64,000 bases of DNA from Mermis nigrescens (taxonomy: Eukaryota; Nematoda; Enoplea; Mermithida; Mermithidae): the NCBI GenBank assembly GCA_036768485.1, contig JAVLUZ010000145.1:22725522-22789521 (forward strand). Direction: 5' to 3'. A model generated the notes under the pieces. The model ran no database searches. It was not told the origin of the DNA and saw nothing but the letters and a program-made list of their open reading frames with translations. How positions within the stretch are numbered: position 1 is the stretch's first letter; every line of letters begins with the position of its first letter. Positions 1 through 12,214 of this stretch are shown piece by piece. The position numbers were made by a program, and so were the translations under genes.

Positions 1-910
1 AAAGCAGGAAAATTGTCTCTCTGACCTCAAGATTTTTCAATTCCTGGACCTGACTTACTCTAAAGCTTTGAATTACAATAAAAATTTGGAGACATTAATA
101 TCAATTGCATATTTTATGACCCATCTTATCTGCAAAACATCGAAACTAAATATAGAATTTGTAAGCTTTATAAGGACAATTTTGCCAAGACGAACATTTC
201 CGAGATACAAAAACCAGAGTTGCACAGGTATTTCTGTGAAAATACGCAAATTTTTAAGTTTTGTAAAGCGACAAACCTTAGCATCGCATAAAGTCATTAA
301 GGTATCATTATAAGCATGACTTTCGTCGCTGAAGAACGAATTCTAATGTAGTGAAGTAATATTAGAGAGCAAATTGCAAGAATGCACTTAAAAATAAGAT
401 TTACTTAATTTCTTTGAAAAGATGACTAAGCTTCTTAGCAAAACTTATAGTCTTTCATAGAATTTCGTCAAATTGCGGAAAAGTTCAACGGTCAAAATAA
501 ATGCGGATGGCCGGACAAACCATATTCTTAGGTGAGGTCAGAAACTTCTGTTAAATAAGCTTAAATATACCTTAACACAAAAACGTCGCTCAGTCGATAT
601 CAAATTCATGACTAGCGAAATAAATCGATTTCTCTGATTAAAAAAGCAATTAATTCAGCAAAACAGCGCAAATGATACATAAAATGCCACGTATTAGCAG
701 CTTTGTAAACGATGCCTACCAAAACAGGGCTATGTGATTCATTGAAGGCAAAAAAATTAGGCATGCACGCAAGGTTACGTGTACAATCTCGGCGAGAAAT
801 GCACGTGCATAATGAGTCATTCTAGGCAGAGTATAATCTCAATAAATATGCATTCAAATGATCCGAATATGTAATAAGCTTGCTTTAGAAAGAAAGCTAG
901 AGGGTCCGAA
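1..910. other. No recognisable gene or repeat
   Basis: AT-rich sequence with scattered CpG. Short overlapping reading frames occur on both strands, but none shows a domain, signal peptide or codon bias. I see no repeat shared with the rest of the window until the CAGTGGCGGATCC end at 911. Confidence 0.5.
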
Positions 911-1115
911 CAGTGGCGGATCCAGGATTTTCTGACAGGAGGGAACCTAAATTTTCCTAATATTATCAAAAACTGTTTAAAGAAAGACCAAGTAAACAAA
1001 GTAGCTCAAGCATTTGCACGCAATTTTCCAAGTTTAATTTTCCAACAATTCAAACAATTGATTAAACGCTAATACATTATAATACATTAAAAATATTGAA
1101 ATTCGGAGGTCATTT
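911..1115 (+). repeat. E-family fragment with CAGTGGCGGATCCAGG end
   Basis: It begins CAGTGGCGGATCCAGG at 911, the same terminus found at 10754 and 34740 and, reversed, near 16357 and 36211. It then runs into AT-rich sequence weakly similar to the E copy at 34740 (a stretch near 1010 resembles the part after the terminus there). The opposite end is missing, so this is a truncated copy. The CAG start and GGCGG termini suggest hAT type. Confidence 0.5.
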
Positions 1116-2242
1116 TTTCTTGAACAGACCGCATGATCATACCATTTACGAGTACATGTGAATTTCAGAAATTTTTCGAAAAATTTCCAATTTTCTCCAT
1201 TTTTCGTTTACTGCCCTTTCCAAAAGTCACGACACATCTAATACTTCATAGTCGACAATTTGCATTCAGAATTCGGCATGATTCTTGAAGTATTATCATT
1301 TTATATTTATTATTTCATTATTTACCCGACCCTTTTTATCATTTTATTTTTAACAACTGTCTTACGCAATGCCTGCTTCGGAAAATCCATTTGTATTTTG
1401 ACGTTTCACTCATTTCATATAAGTTTGAAAAAAACATTTTTAAGCACACTAAGTAAACGCGCTTTTTTAATAAGCTGCTACGATTTCAGACATAAATGTC
1501 TTTTTTTTAATTTTTTGTCTTATCTCCATTTTTTCATCAAAATTAAGTGCAGCTGTGTGATTTTTCGCCACTGTAAATACCGTAACGTTTCGTCGGCGTT
1601 CAGCGAGCGAATAATGCAATATTGAAAGAAGAAAATTGTCAAATTTTTCGGACGAAAAAACGAAAAAATCGGTTTCCGTTTGGTTCAAGGCGGCGAATTA
1701 AACGCTAACCGGCGATGGCCTCGCTTTGCATCGAATTCAACGCATTCGAATGATGTGCATTGGCTCCGGTTCAGCCGCACGCATTAGAAAATGTCATAAT
1801 AAATTAGTCAAAAAACGCCCAAAAATTACAAATATTTGAACCCATTTCGAAAATTTTTCGGCAAATGCGACGAGATAAGAGAAAGGTGGGCGACGAATAC
1901 GACGATCGTCGTAGCAGCTATAATTTCGAGTCGTTTATGCGTGTAAATTATATCGAAAACAATGCGCGAATTATCGCAGCGGGCGGCCCGGGCGAAATGG
2001 CCGAAAAAATTGCGCGAAGAATCCGGTTTTGGTGATATATAAAAAATCGATAAAACGCGCCCAGGGTCTTGAAACATTTTTCTTTGCACACATCTACGTA
2101 TAACAGCGCCATCGAAGTAAACCGATATGGTCAATTTTGATTTGATAATTGCCAAAATTGCGGTTAAGTATAACAGTCCTTTTTTGGCAGCCGTAAGAAC
2201 TTATAGAATTGTGGAAATTATACACAAGTTATTTAACGTATC
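1116..2242. other. No recognisable gene
   Basis: The segment 1116-1680 is AT-rich and 1680-2160 is CpG-rich. The longest frames (1260-1625 forward, 1826-2155 reverse) are low-complexity F/I/K-rich or arginine-rich and have no recognisable motif. Nothing else supported. Confidence 0.45.
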
Positions 2243-2505
2243 ATGACCATACGTGGGCAGCAAGAAAAATTTGGGGTGCAAGATTTTTTGAAGGTCAAAA
2301 AATGGCCTTATAAATGGTGGTATGGCGAAAAACACCATTTTTCGACGTTTCTCATCGAGCACTATTCATTGGCATCAAAAAATTGCGAAAAAAACGAAAA
2401 AAAATTTCAAAAATTGAATTCTGGGGGGGTTTTTTGATTTCCGAGGGGTATTTTGGTTTCTGGAGGGTGCATACCCTCCCAAACCTCCCCCACGCCCAGG
2501 TGTGA
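2243..2505 (+). repeat. G-family dispersed repeat
   Basis: One of three copies in the window; the others are reversed at 40710-40935 and 48245-48455. Shared landmarks are a GGTGGTATGGCGAAAAACAC block, then CGAGCACTATTCATTGGCAT, then a purine run leading to GAATTCTGGGGGG. The translatable frames arise because the repeat itself is open in two frames; the same peptides reappear in the 48.3-kb copy. I see no terminal inverted repeat. Confidence 0.7.
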
Positions 2506-3219
2506 TCATGACTGATCAGGCGCAGAAATTTGTTGATTATTTAAAAATATGGCAAATAACAAACATTTGTCCGTTACTAGTAATTTTAATTTGATAATCC
2601 CGAATTATCATAAGCTATTCCGCGTTATTTATGAAACCAAATTCAATTTTTTTATAGACGGGTAAAAATAAAATATAAAATAAGTATATACTGAGTATGT
2701 AAAATAACAATTATCCTTTTTATAGCGAATAAAATACGAACAAACATAACTTTTAAGATAAGAATGCTAGAAAAATATTCAATATTAATAATTCTGAGTC
2801 AACTGAAAAAACACAGAATGGTATATTACGAGAATTCAAAAATTCATTCTTTGGAAAAATCGCCAAAAAACTAAACATTTGAACAGAATGAACAACGTCA
2901 ATCAGGAATAATCACGGGAAAAATAAATAAGTTAGCTACGCAGTTTTGATTACATAATCAAAATAGATAAAAAATGTTTAGTTTGGAAAATCGGCCGAAA
3001 ATTGCTGTTTCCCTATATCGCAGGTTAAATCGGATGTGCCTCATTGATGTTTAATTTTAGAAATTCCTGTGCAATAAGTCAGTGGTCAGACCGTCCAATT
3101 TTCCAATGAAAACTGCCGGTTTTCCAGGTACAGTGAGGGGGTTTCCTGATCAACAAAGTGATTGACCAGCTTAAACAAGTCAAATTTCGGGCCAAAATTT
3201 GATACTTTCAGGTTTCACC
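2506..3219. other. AT-rich, nothing recognised
   Basis: AT-rich spacer with no long frame, tandem repeat or recognised transposon end. Confidence 0.4.
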
Positions 3220-3535
3220 GCACAGAACATAATTTTTGGTGTTTCTGACGTGTAAAAAAAATAGTTGTAAAGAAAGTATAACACTTTGAGCACACAAATT
3301 CGATTCACTTGAACGAAGTATGGTCAAAAAATTAGTCTAGGTGTAAAGCGCCGAAAGTTTAACACCTTTGAGCACACAGATAGCTACATAAAAAGGCTTA
3401 AAACAAGTTCTGCAAATTTTTTCAAATTTTTAGAAAATCGAGAATTAAGCAGGGGTGATAAAAGTTTTGGAGAGGTGAAATTTATTTTTGGGGAAGTGAA
3501 GCCCCCCCCTACCCCGAAAAACCCTCGATATCGTG
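3220..3535 (+). repeat. D-family copy, degenerate
   Basis: The block order matches the better copy at 4856: a TTTTTGGTGTTTCTGACG block, then AAAGCGCCGAAAGTTT, then GAGCACACAGATAGC, and a C-rich end with GTGAAGCCCCCCC. Internal length varies and the copy has drifted considerably. No coding content. Confidence 0.55.
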
Positions 3536-4855
3536 TATATACGGGTAGTTCCCACGTCAAGATAGAAAACGATAGTTTCCATTCCGGGTATTAATTTTTT
3601 AGATATAAAAATCCGCCCCACCCCGAAAATCTATTTATATCGCCGAAAAAAGCGTTTTAAAAACGATTAGGTGTGAGCAAGCGTGAAATTCAAATCAATG
3701 CGATACGCTCAGCGTTTAAGTAGAATGCGCGATGAGAAATGAGCGATTTTTACGCGACTTGAACGTATCAATCAAAATGCCTTTTATCCTATAATTACGA
3801 CGCTTTTCAAAGCGCAAAAATCGAGACATCGTCGGAATAATCGCAATGAAACGGAATTAAATGCTCTAAAATGTGGAAATGGGAATGAGCTATTTTTATA
3901 ACCTCTTTCTGTGCCTATTTTTTTACCAAAAAAAATGGAAAAAAATTTTAAAAGCGCTTGATAATTTGATAGAAAGCAGATTATGAGCGAAAGTCAGTCA
4001 GTTATTCGAGGAGGAAAGAGCTAACGTTTCTGACCGAGGCAAAAAACACCAAAAAAATCGCTTTAAAACGCAAGTTTTACCAAAAAAGGGGGAAATAAAA
4101 GGTCTCAGCTTTTAAGACGACGACGTTTAAACGATCGGCTTTAAAAAATTAGAGAGAAGGTAATTTTTGAAAAAGCGAGCGAAATATTTACCTGAAAATG
4201 AGAATATTATTAATTAATAATAATACTAAATAATAATAATAATAATAATAATAATATGTTATTAAAATATATAATATTTGCAGCAGGAACAAGGAAATAC
4301 GATGGGCGGGCCTAAAGGAGTAAAGCGAAAAGTAGTAAAGCGAACCTTAGTGGGAATCTTTAAACTAACGGCCTAAATTATTAAATTAACTAATTAATTA
4401 ATTAATTAATAGTTAATGAAAGAATATTTCAAATAAAGACTTCAGTAGTCAATCCAGTGCCTAGCACAATTCAAGGGAAAACGGAAATATGTAGCATCAC
4501 ATTTTACAAATTGGCTATATTCCTACTTCTTGCATTTTTCATACTCGTAATCGCAAACACAAATAGGTTATATTTCAATCAATAATCACGTTTACTAAGT
4601 AGCGGGAAAACTTATTTATTTCGGAGAAATATCAATAATAATTTCAATACATAATTATTCCGTGGTTATTTTTTTATTAAAAAATAACGTAATAGGAGCT
4701 AAAACGAAACATAACCCTAAAACCACCTTTCTGACACATTCAGTACGAAGATCACAGGGAACCAAGATCGAGTAGACAGGAAAAACGAGATACTCAAAGT
4801 ACTTGTTGACTGACCACTCAGAAATAGCACCTCGTATACATACATGCACAGCATG
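3536..4855. other. CpG-rich spacer with microsatellites
   Basis: No gene seen. It holds a (TAA)n microsatellite at about 4224-4262 and a TTAA-rich stretch at about 4380-4412. The CpG-rich part at about 3640-4150 resembles other non-repeat segments of the window in composition but has no recognisable element. Confidence 0.5.
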
Positions 4856-5232
4856 GGAATTCTGGGGGTGAAAACCTAAAGTGCCTTTTTTGGGCCCAAA
4901 AATGGCCGGTACGCGTTAAAAAACATCGTTTTTGGCGTTTCTGACGATACTCTATCCTTCAAGAGCATAAAATCATGAAAAAATTTAGAAAAAAGTCGAA
5001 TAAATTGACCAATATATCACTTAAAACATGAATATATGGCGCGATGGCGATTTTGAGCAAATAGATAGCCGAAAACCCTTAAAAAGACACTTTTTCTACC
5101 AATTTTCAGGTAAGTTTAGGAAACTTTTGAAAAATCGCCAATGCTGGGGTGTGAAAAATTTTTTGCGGGGGTGAAAAATGATTCTGCGGGGGGTGAAAAC
5201 CCCCAAACTCCCCCCAAGATGATGTATGTCCG
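4856..5232 (+). repeat. D-family copy (best-preserved reference)
   Basis: Block order: GGGGGTGAAAACC, GGGCCCAAAAATGGCCGG, ACATCGTTTTTGGCGTTTCT, GACGATACTCTATCC, then ATATATGGCGCGATGGCG (the site of the GCGAAGC hairpin in other copies), GAGCAAATAGATAGCC, and a closing GGGGTGAAAACCCCC. The family recurs at 3220, 6990, 9600, 10265, 10750, 18900 (reverse) and 21705/23533. Its two ends are both GTGAAA-rich and C- or G-rich. It has no coding capacity and looks like a non-autonomous element of unassigned class. Confidence 0.7.
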
Positions 5233-6989
5233 TATATCATCAATTTTGTACAAAAACTCCATTTTCTGGCTCGCTTATTTCATGGAAAATTAATAGTTGT
5301 AAGCGAAGAATTTTTAAATTATTGGATAAAAATTCGACATTCCTCGAATTTTGACTCCAGCATGTGAAACACATTTCATGTATGCATGTTAATTTTATCT
5401 GATTCAATATATTTATTAAATATCTACTCATCTTTACCTACAAATTTTCTCACGCAATCAAATTTCGATTTTAATTTGAATTTTGATTATATTTTATTCT
5501 TTACAACAATTTTATAAGTTTAAAGTATTATGCCAAATTTTAAGGCTACACACATAATGTAGAAAAACATACTTTCGTATTCTCATGCTCATCATTGTGT
5601 GTATCGTACGACGGGGTAACTCAGTATAAAAATATCGAAATAAAAAGCGAGGAAAGGCGACTACTGCCAATCGAAATATGAGGTTTCATTTTAGAAACTG
5701 AGCGAGGCAGTAGAACGAAATGTGCGCGCAAACTAGTATCAGCTTACTCGTCGTAAATATCGCACGTCTCCTCAACAGTATCAATTTCGATATTGGTAGC
5801 ACCGCAAGTCGAAAATCGAGTAATTCGTACGGTTTTCGTACGTTGATAGCTTTCCCGCTGATACATAACGTAAGAGTGGCGCGAAAAATGGGCCAATTTT
5901 GGGGAAAATTTGAAAATTTAAATAAAATTTCGGTTTTTCGTCAATAATTAATTAAGCGAAATGATCGTATTCAAAAACGCATGCTGACCATCAAAATCAT
6001 TCCGAACAGTCCAATCGACGATGGGTCGGAGTTTAAAGCGAAAAACGTTACGTTTACGGGTTCGGCGGCGTTTTGCGATCAATATTCTACACTCTGAATC
6101 GTTCGTCCGATCGAATTAGTTATTAATTAGCTAATTAGGCCAATTAATTGATAAATATTTAAAAACTAATTAAAACGATCAATTCCAAGGATTGAGAAAA
6201 AATCATTCGAAACCCGAGCGAAACGGTGAATTATCGATTATTTCGCGAAAACTTGCTCCGATTAAATCGTGCGCGTAAAATTAGCATAAATTAGTCTAAA
6301 TAAGCGGCGAATCGTTTATAAATAAAAATTAGTACTAATTGGCTTTTTGGCCCAACGACCGGAATGAATATTTGGCAAAATGGGAAGCAAGCCGGCGTGA
6401 ACGAATAATTTGCGCGTACACAAAGACGCTCGTATTTTCCCAACGCGCGTTATAGGATAGGCCGTGCGTAACGTTGTGAAAATAATGACGAAAGTCCTTG
6501 TACAAACACATACACACTTGAGCAATCAACGTATATACTTTACGTGACTGGAAAGAGAGTGAAACCCTAGTGTAAATAATAGAATAATAAAAACCGGATC
6601 GAAAACGACGGAAAACGCCGCGAAGGAATCCGCCTAGCTTAGGCATTACGGTCCGGCGCCGGAGCCGGGACCGGAACATGGATGCGCACGGTCAGGTGCG
6701 CTAGTGGGGTGGGGGATGATCAGGGGGTTAGAGTCCCAGAAATCGAGACCCCTATTCTGTTTTCGCGCTTTTTTATTCGCAAGTCAAATGAAGAAAACGG
6801 TGCAAACAGCCTGCATGCCACGATTTCACATGATGAGAGCATTTTTAGCACTTTTAGTCAATATTAGCTGGGTTATATCACCATTAACCATAAAAAACAC
6901 AAAAGTTCGTCAATCCGGTCAATTTTGACATTATGTACGCCTTTGCCCTAAAAGCATTTAGAAAATGTTTAACCAGCTCATAATTCTTT
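5233..6989. other. CpG-rich non-repeat segment, no gene identified
   Basis: About 5600-6680 is CpG-rich, contains ATTAATTAGCTAATTA-type palindromes near 6120, and carries no dispersed repeat. The longest frame (6335-6679, reverse) is arginine-rich with no domain and looks like a by-product of CpG-rich DNA. Regulatory or exonic function is possible but nothing specific supports it. Confidence 0.4.
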
Positions 6990-7790
6990 GTCACTACCTG
7001 TCCGACCCCTCGTGTGTCTTTTTTGAGATCAAAAACGGTAGGTAGGCGTCAGGCCCGTATCTAGGATTCGGCCAAAGAGGGGGCCGATCCAACATAAATT
7101 GGTCTATATCTCGGAAAATTTGTCGGAATAGCTCGCAAAAGCCGAATTTTTTGACGTTTTTCGACGTGTTCTATCCATTAGGATAATAAAATTCGAACGT
7201 GTTGGAGAAAAAATTTTTTTAGGAAAAAAGCTATTAAAAATGTATCATTTTTTGGTCGCGCTTGGGCCAAAATGTTAGAAAATACTTCACATTCAGCGCG
7301 AAGCGCCCAAAATTTCAAGATTTTGCGTCAAAAACAGTCGACTTTTTCATCTTTTTATGCATTTACTTTTCAAAATTTTTTCCGACCAAGGGGAGCGGCC
7401 GCCCCTCAAATACTGCGCTGGTATACGTCAAAAACGTCATTTTTCTGAAGTTTCTGGCGATGCATAAGAAATAAAAACATGAAAAGAAAAAAGAAAAGAA
7501 AGGAATTTCGACAAAAAATTGAAAAAATCTAAAAAAATCGCTTAAATTGAACAAAACATAGTCACAAAATAAGTATATGCGTCGAAGCGCGGAAACTTTG
7601 TCACTCTTCAGCCAAAATATCGCTAATAACGTTCAAAAAAGGTCTTTTTTCAACAATTTTTGTGAACGAAAATTTCTTTTCAGGGGGAAAGTGTAAAACT
7701 GTCTTAGAGGGTGAAAACTTTCTAGCGAAAATAGTGAAACCCCTAAACTCCACAAAACCCTGAACGCCCCTCACGCCCAATCTGCATGTA
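6990..7790 (+). repeat. D-family copy split by a hAT-type MITE
   Basis: The left D part ends in AAAAACGGTAGGTAGGCGT at 7049. The right part resumes at 7421 with GTATACGTCAAAAACGTCAT and continues through GTTTCTGGCGATGC, CGTCGAAGCGCGGAAACTTTG and a GTGAAACCCC end. Removing 7050-7420 plus one 8-bp flank restores the usual D order, which independently confirms the insertion. Confidence 0.65.
7050..7420 (+). mobile_element. hAT-type MITE (GGCCGC family), 371 bp
   Basis: It starts CAGGCCCGTATCTAGG and ends AAATACTGCGCTG, beside a G/C-rich GGGGAGCGGCCGCCCC block. The flanking octamers are GTAGGCGT and GTATACGT (6 of 8 identical), and it interrupts a D repeat at a predictable point. The same family with a perfect TSD lies at 14753-15021. 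It contains a GCGCGAAGCGCCC hairpin near 7298. No transposase, so non-autonomous. Confidence 0.7.
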
Positions 7791-8014
7791 TAAGCAGAAC
7801 CGTTACCAATTCATCGCAAGTTTTTCACATTTTTCAGGTTTAGATAGATTTGGGGGTTCTCAAATACCAATCGCAGAAACCTTTCAATTAGCCGCCAAAA
7901 ATGCTCGATCGCAAAATATTTGTTCACACCCAGCAGAGCAGCGAAATTCGTGAAAATTGCCTGCAAATTAGATTATTTTTTCACATCTTGTCTTAGTCTT
8001 TCGCCCGCCACGCC
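7791..8014. other. Short spacer, nothing recognised
   Basis: No frame or repeat assignable. Confidence 0.4.
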
Positions 8015-8640
8015 CAGGCCCATATCCAGGTTTTAATTCCGGTGGGGGGGAAATTTCGAGGTCAGATGTCTCGAGAACCATCGGGAGATGGGCAAAAATA
8101 AAGGCATTTTTGAGCGTATCTCGACGAGCTCTGTGCAATGGTAAAGAAAAATTTCGAGAAGAGATTTCAAAGATTTTCACTTCATTTCAGATTCATATTA
8201 TACAAATATATCGTTCAAATGATCTACACAACGATTTCTCATCTTTCAATCGACAAATAATTTCCTAGTTTCTGTCTTTGTATTTAATCTTTGTGATTTA
8301 CAAAGAAAAACAATACAGAAAATTAATGATTCGGCGCGAAACGCCGAAAAAATTCGACATGCTTTACATGTACAACTCGTATTTGAGTGGTTTTGGGCGG
8401 GATAGAAGACAAAAACTATAGATAAATAATAAATCCGGTGACAAGCGCCGGAAAATTTTGAGTTTACTAGCTCAAAAGTACGCTAAAAACCTGTTTTGGT
8501 GGTGTTTTAGACCTAATTCGAGAATTTTTCATCTTTCCCTCCGGGGAACGGAGGGAGGGGGCTTGTATGTTTCTAAAATTACGAGTATTCTTAATTTCTG
8601 GGGGCGGCCCCGGCCCCGCCCCCACCTGAATACGGGCCTG
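8015..8640 (+). mobile_element. hAT-type non-autonomous element, 626 bp
   Basis: It starts CAGGCCCATATCCAGG and ends GAATACGGGCCTG after a GGGGCGGCCCCGG block. A related copy lies reversed at about 60975-61518, sharing the paired hairpins (here CGGCGCGAAACGCCG near 8333 and CCGGTGACAAGCGCCGG near 8436) and an intervening stretch with TTTGTGATTTACAAAG. The flanking octamers GCCACGCC and TATATATC do not match, so the boundary event is not proven. Confidence 0.55.
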
Positions 8641-8850
8641 TATATATCCCCATCCAAAGTTGGTCGTCCCCTACGTTCCCAAAGTCGGCAATTTTCGACC
8701 CCCTCATCGAATTACGTGCGTTTTTGCAATTTAGGTTGCTTTTTTGCCATTTTTGGCCAAAAATTGAAAGTAGTTCACCCATCCCACTAAACTTGCCTGA
8801 CCAAGCCCACTTAAAATTTTGAGCTGATACATGACCTCCCCAGAGCCGCT
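8641..8850 (+). repeat. H-family repeat (about 200 bp)
   Basis: Shared order with 12735-13385, 13853-14065 and 14546-14752: CATCCAAAGTTGGTCGTCCC, GTTTTTGCAATTTAGG, TTTTTGGCCAAAAATTG, then AAATTTTGAGCTG near the end. No coding content. The family's usual start, CAG(T/G)GGGATGGGGGATC, is missing here. Confidence 0.6.
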
Positions 8851-9599
8851 GTGCAAGTCTGACAGAAAACCCCGAAACGACAATTAGTAGAACGAATCAT
8901 CGATCCTAAAAAATATCGGAGCAGTATTTGCCCTTTAAAAATCGAATACTGCACCATCGCTAAGCTGAAATAGTATATAAATACCTACCGGCGTGACTTA
9001 AATCACTTTAGAGACTAGTAAAAGGAACCGCAAGTAGATACGTATTAAACGAATTGCCGGAAAAAGTGGGTTAGTAAGGCGCTGAAGTGGTCTGGTCGCC
9101 CCTTAAATACTTACGGTAGCGACTTGTCATTTTTTACGGGCGAAAAGTTTCGAATGATAATTTGCTGGTGGTATACTTCGGAATAGATTTTAAAACTCCC
9201 AATCCTTAAACCAAGTAATACAATGCGACATGGATAAGAAAATTTGGTGGAAATTGCGCTCAGCGCGACAATGGCGCCATTATACTAAATTTTATCGAAT
9301 TGCATTGTGTTTCGGATAGATCGTAAATAAACTGTTTTTTTTTCGGGTTTGTTGATTTAGGGTTTTTTCTTGGAAATTCCGCGAATCGTTGCAGTGAATG
9401 AAAGATAAGTATAATTTGACACGAGACGCCCAATATTTAGCGTGTAAATGTGCTATTTTGGCCATTTATGCGAAAAATTTGAAACGTTAACGGCAAAAAT
9501 GCGACGTAATTATATAGGAATGGTCTATTTAGCTTAAGACGATGCATTTTGAAAAAATCTATATAAATATTTGATGTCCATTCAAGCATAGAATAAAAA
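8851..9599. other. Non-repeat segment, no gene identified
   Basis: Moderately CpG-rich with no frame of interest. Nothing else supported. Confidence 0.4.
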
Positions 9600-9830
9600 T
9601 TCTAGGGGGCTTAAATTTTAAAGTACATTTTTTTGCCCGAAAAAAAGTAAAATACGCGCCGAAAAATTTTGCTTCGTTTTTTCACATTTTCGGACTTTTT
9701 TTATATTTCTATTTTCTAGAGAGAAAGCACCGCCAGGAACGCCAAAAAATGTGTTTTTGGGCCTTTTTTTAGCGTTTTTGAGCCCAAAACTGGCACTTTG
9801 AAGGTTTTTAAAGTCAACCCCTCTGAATTA
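9600..9830 (+). repeat. D-family partial copy
   Basis: Its left-hand blocks match D (GGGGGCTTAAATTTTAAAGT, TTTTTGCCCG, CGCC), and a second reversed-looking half follows (GTTTTTGGGCC, GAGCCCAAAACTGG), which suggests a small inverted or rearranged copy. Confidence 0.4.
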
Positions 9831-10264
9831 CCACGCTGCGCGTCTATAATAATATACACATTACTTTCGGAAAAATAATGAATAGAAAACGACGAGGCAC
9901 AAAGATGCGCCCAGTTGCGACCCAAATCAAATAGAAAGACGATTTAAAAACGACTAGCGCTAACTTTCGTAGCCTAATAAAAGTAGATTCCGAATTAAAA
10001 CTGAGCCGATTGCGCAGGATAGTTCAAAGCCGGACTAAATTTAAACGCAAAGTTCGCCGAATTATGGGGGCCATAAATTAAAACGAGACGCGGACCGGAA
10101 ACGACGTCTTGGAATTTGGATGCGTTATAACGTAAATAAAGCAACGACGAAAAATATTACGAATATTGATTGGTGTGTAAGAGAAAAAGACGAATCGTGT
10201 CGCCGGTCTATTCGCCGGCGATTTTTACGAATTATGAGGGAAACTCGAAATGCTAGTGGGAATT
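9831..10264. other. CpG-rich segment, no gene identified
   Basis: Similar in composition to 5600-6680. No repeat or coding signature. Confidence 0.4.
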
Positions 10265-10645
10265 ATGGGCGTTGAGTTGAGAGGGGGGGTGTAAAAATTT
10301 AAAGTGTGTTTTTTAGGCTCGAAAATGGTAGGTGCGCGTGAAAAAACATGTTTTTGGCGTTTCCCGACGATTCTTTATCTTTCTATAACGTGAAAACCAT
10401 GAAAAAATTTTGAAAAATTCCACAAAGAAACCGAATGAATTAAGCAAAATAAAGTCAAAAAATGAGTACATGGCGCCGAAAATTTGACATTTCTGTGGAA
10501 CAAACAGATGGCCAAAAACGCTAAACATTACCTTTTCTACGAATTTTTCGGAAAATCACGAATTTCGGAGAGCCAAAATTTTTCCGGGGAAACCTTTCTG
10601 GAGGTGAAACCCCCCAACACCGTCCCCGCCCAAATGTTGTACCGC
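10265..10645 (+). repeat. D-family copy
   Basis: Full block order of the D family: GGGGGGGTGTAAAAATTTAA, CGAAAATGGTAGGTGCGCG, GTTTTTGGCGTTTCCCGACG, ATGGCGCCGAAAATTTGAC, GGAACAAACAGATGGCC, GAGGTGAAACCCCCC. The central hairpin has been reduced to GGCGCCG. The overlapping frames here are repeat-derived. Confidence 0.65.
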
Positions 10646-10749
10646 GGTTGCCCATTGATAATATCGAAGGAAGGAGAATTTAAGGAGCGCTGAGGAAACG
10701 AAGAATCGTTTTCGGCCAAAAAGGCCGAAAAACGCCCAGAACAGAATAA

Positions 10750-11190
10750 GCTCAGTGGCGGCCGATCCAGGATTTTCTGACAGGAGGGGCGAAAGCCCAA
10801 ATTTTCCTAATAAACCCCATAATTCCCATGCTGTACGTGTAGGAAACGCGCTCAAAAACATCGTATTTAAGCGTGCCTGGCGATGCTCTATCTTTCTAGA
10901 GCATAAGAGCATAAAAAAATCCGAAAAAAATCAAGAAAAGTTGGAACAAATGAAACGAAATTCAGTCAATACTGAGTATAATGGCGCGAAGCGCAGAAAC
11001 TTTGGCGTTTTCGAGCAAACAGATAACTAAAAACGCTTAAAAAGCATATTTTCTACAGACTTTATGAAAAGATCTCTGAAACTTTCGAAAAACCACCAAT
11101 GCTGAGGCGGTGAAAAAATTTTGAGGGGGTGACAATTTTTCTGGGGGAAGGGGTGAGAACTCCCGACCCCCCCAAAATCATGTATGGTCG
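10750..11190 (+). repeat. E-type terminus joined to a D-family copy
   Basis: It opens CAGTGGCGGCCGATCCAGG at 10754 (an E-type end), then after CCAAATTTTCCTAA passes directly into D sequence (GAAACGCGCTCAAAAACATC, ATGGCGCGAAGCGCAGAAAC, GAGCAAACAGATAACT, GGGGTGAGAACTCCCGACC). The E-type end and the D body may therefore belong to one composite family. Confidence 0.55.
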
Positions 11191-12214
11191 GCATACATTG
11201 TGTACAAAGCATCTTGCCTCGGCCCCGGCATGGAGCATAAGCCCCGACCCCGGCTAAAATTGTCATAAAACATCCCAAATAAAAAGCTCTAATTAAGATT
11301 TAATGCAAAAAATAAGCATATCATGTTTTTAAAGGCGAAAGTCAAATTAAGCACGATCGAATTGGCAAAAGTCGGAAAATAAGCACAATCGGAAAAATTA
11401 ATTGGTATCAATGTAATAAAAAGTATATAGATCAATAAGAAATTGAACAAGAAATAGAAATTTGAAAAATAAACATAAATAGATAAAAGTTAACAAAAAA
11501 ATTAAGCACAATCCTTAAATAATGCCGAAGCGTTCGTAAAAAATGAAGATTAAATGTAAAAACTAAATTTTGACAAAATTTATCTAATTTAAATTAAGAA
11601 ACTTAAAACTGTTTAATCAAGTTAATAGAGAAAATTAGAAAAAAATAAGAAATCAGAAAGAACTCAAGAAAATTAAGAATTTAATTAATCAAAAATTTAG
11701 AAAAAATAAGAAATTAAGAAAATAAAAATTAAGCGATTGATTCCGATAAAAAGAAAATGCGTCAAAAAATAAGCCTACTTGTCTCGCGGCAGATACATAT
11801 TTCCGCTAATGAACACCGAGCCGCTTAATAAAACGTACCAACAAGTGCTGAGCTGATTTTTCCTGCCAAAAAAATGAACAGCTTTGAAAAGCTGAGACGC
11901 TAGGCATTTTATTTTCGTAATCAAAACGTCGTGGGAGGACAATAAAAAAGCGTAAAAACGGCGTGGGCGGAGCTAAGCTAAAAATAAGCTTGAACGGCTT
12001 ACGCTCGATAGACGACCCAAATATTTTATCGGCTTTTTTCGCGTACTTTTTGGGCATTATAAAGTCTCGTTTTTGCGTTTATGAAAAGAAACGCTTCGAA
12101 CGAAGTAGTAATAACGATGCCATTAAATTTCAAGGCACATATGCATCTTTTTCCCGAAACCAGAGATATGTGTACGACTAAAATATGCGTCTGTATAATA
12201 AAGGGAAAATGTAA
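11191..12214. other. A-rich low-complexity stretch and spacer
   Basis: About 11280-11770 is an A-rich degenerate tract (variations on AAATTAAGAAAATTAAG). About 11780-12200 is ordinary spacer. No gene seen. Confidence 0.5.

Noticed and set aside
2243..2505. Frames GQQEKFGVQDFLK and MVVWRKTPFF as a conserved small gene
   Set aside because: The same peptides reappear on the minus strand near 48.3 kb and the DNA matches at 40.8 kb, so they belong to the dispersed G repeat.
8007..8648. Target-site duplication for the 8015-8640 element
   Set aside because: Flanking octamers GCCACGCC and TATATATC share no meaningful identity.
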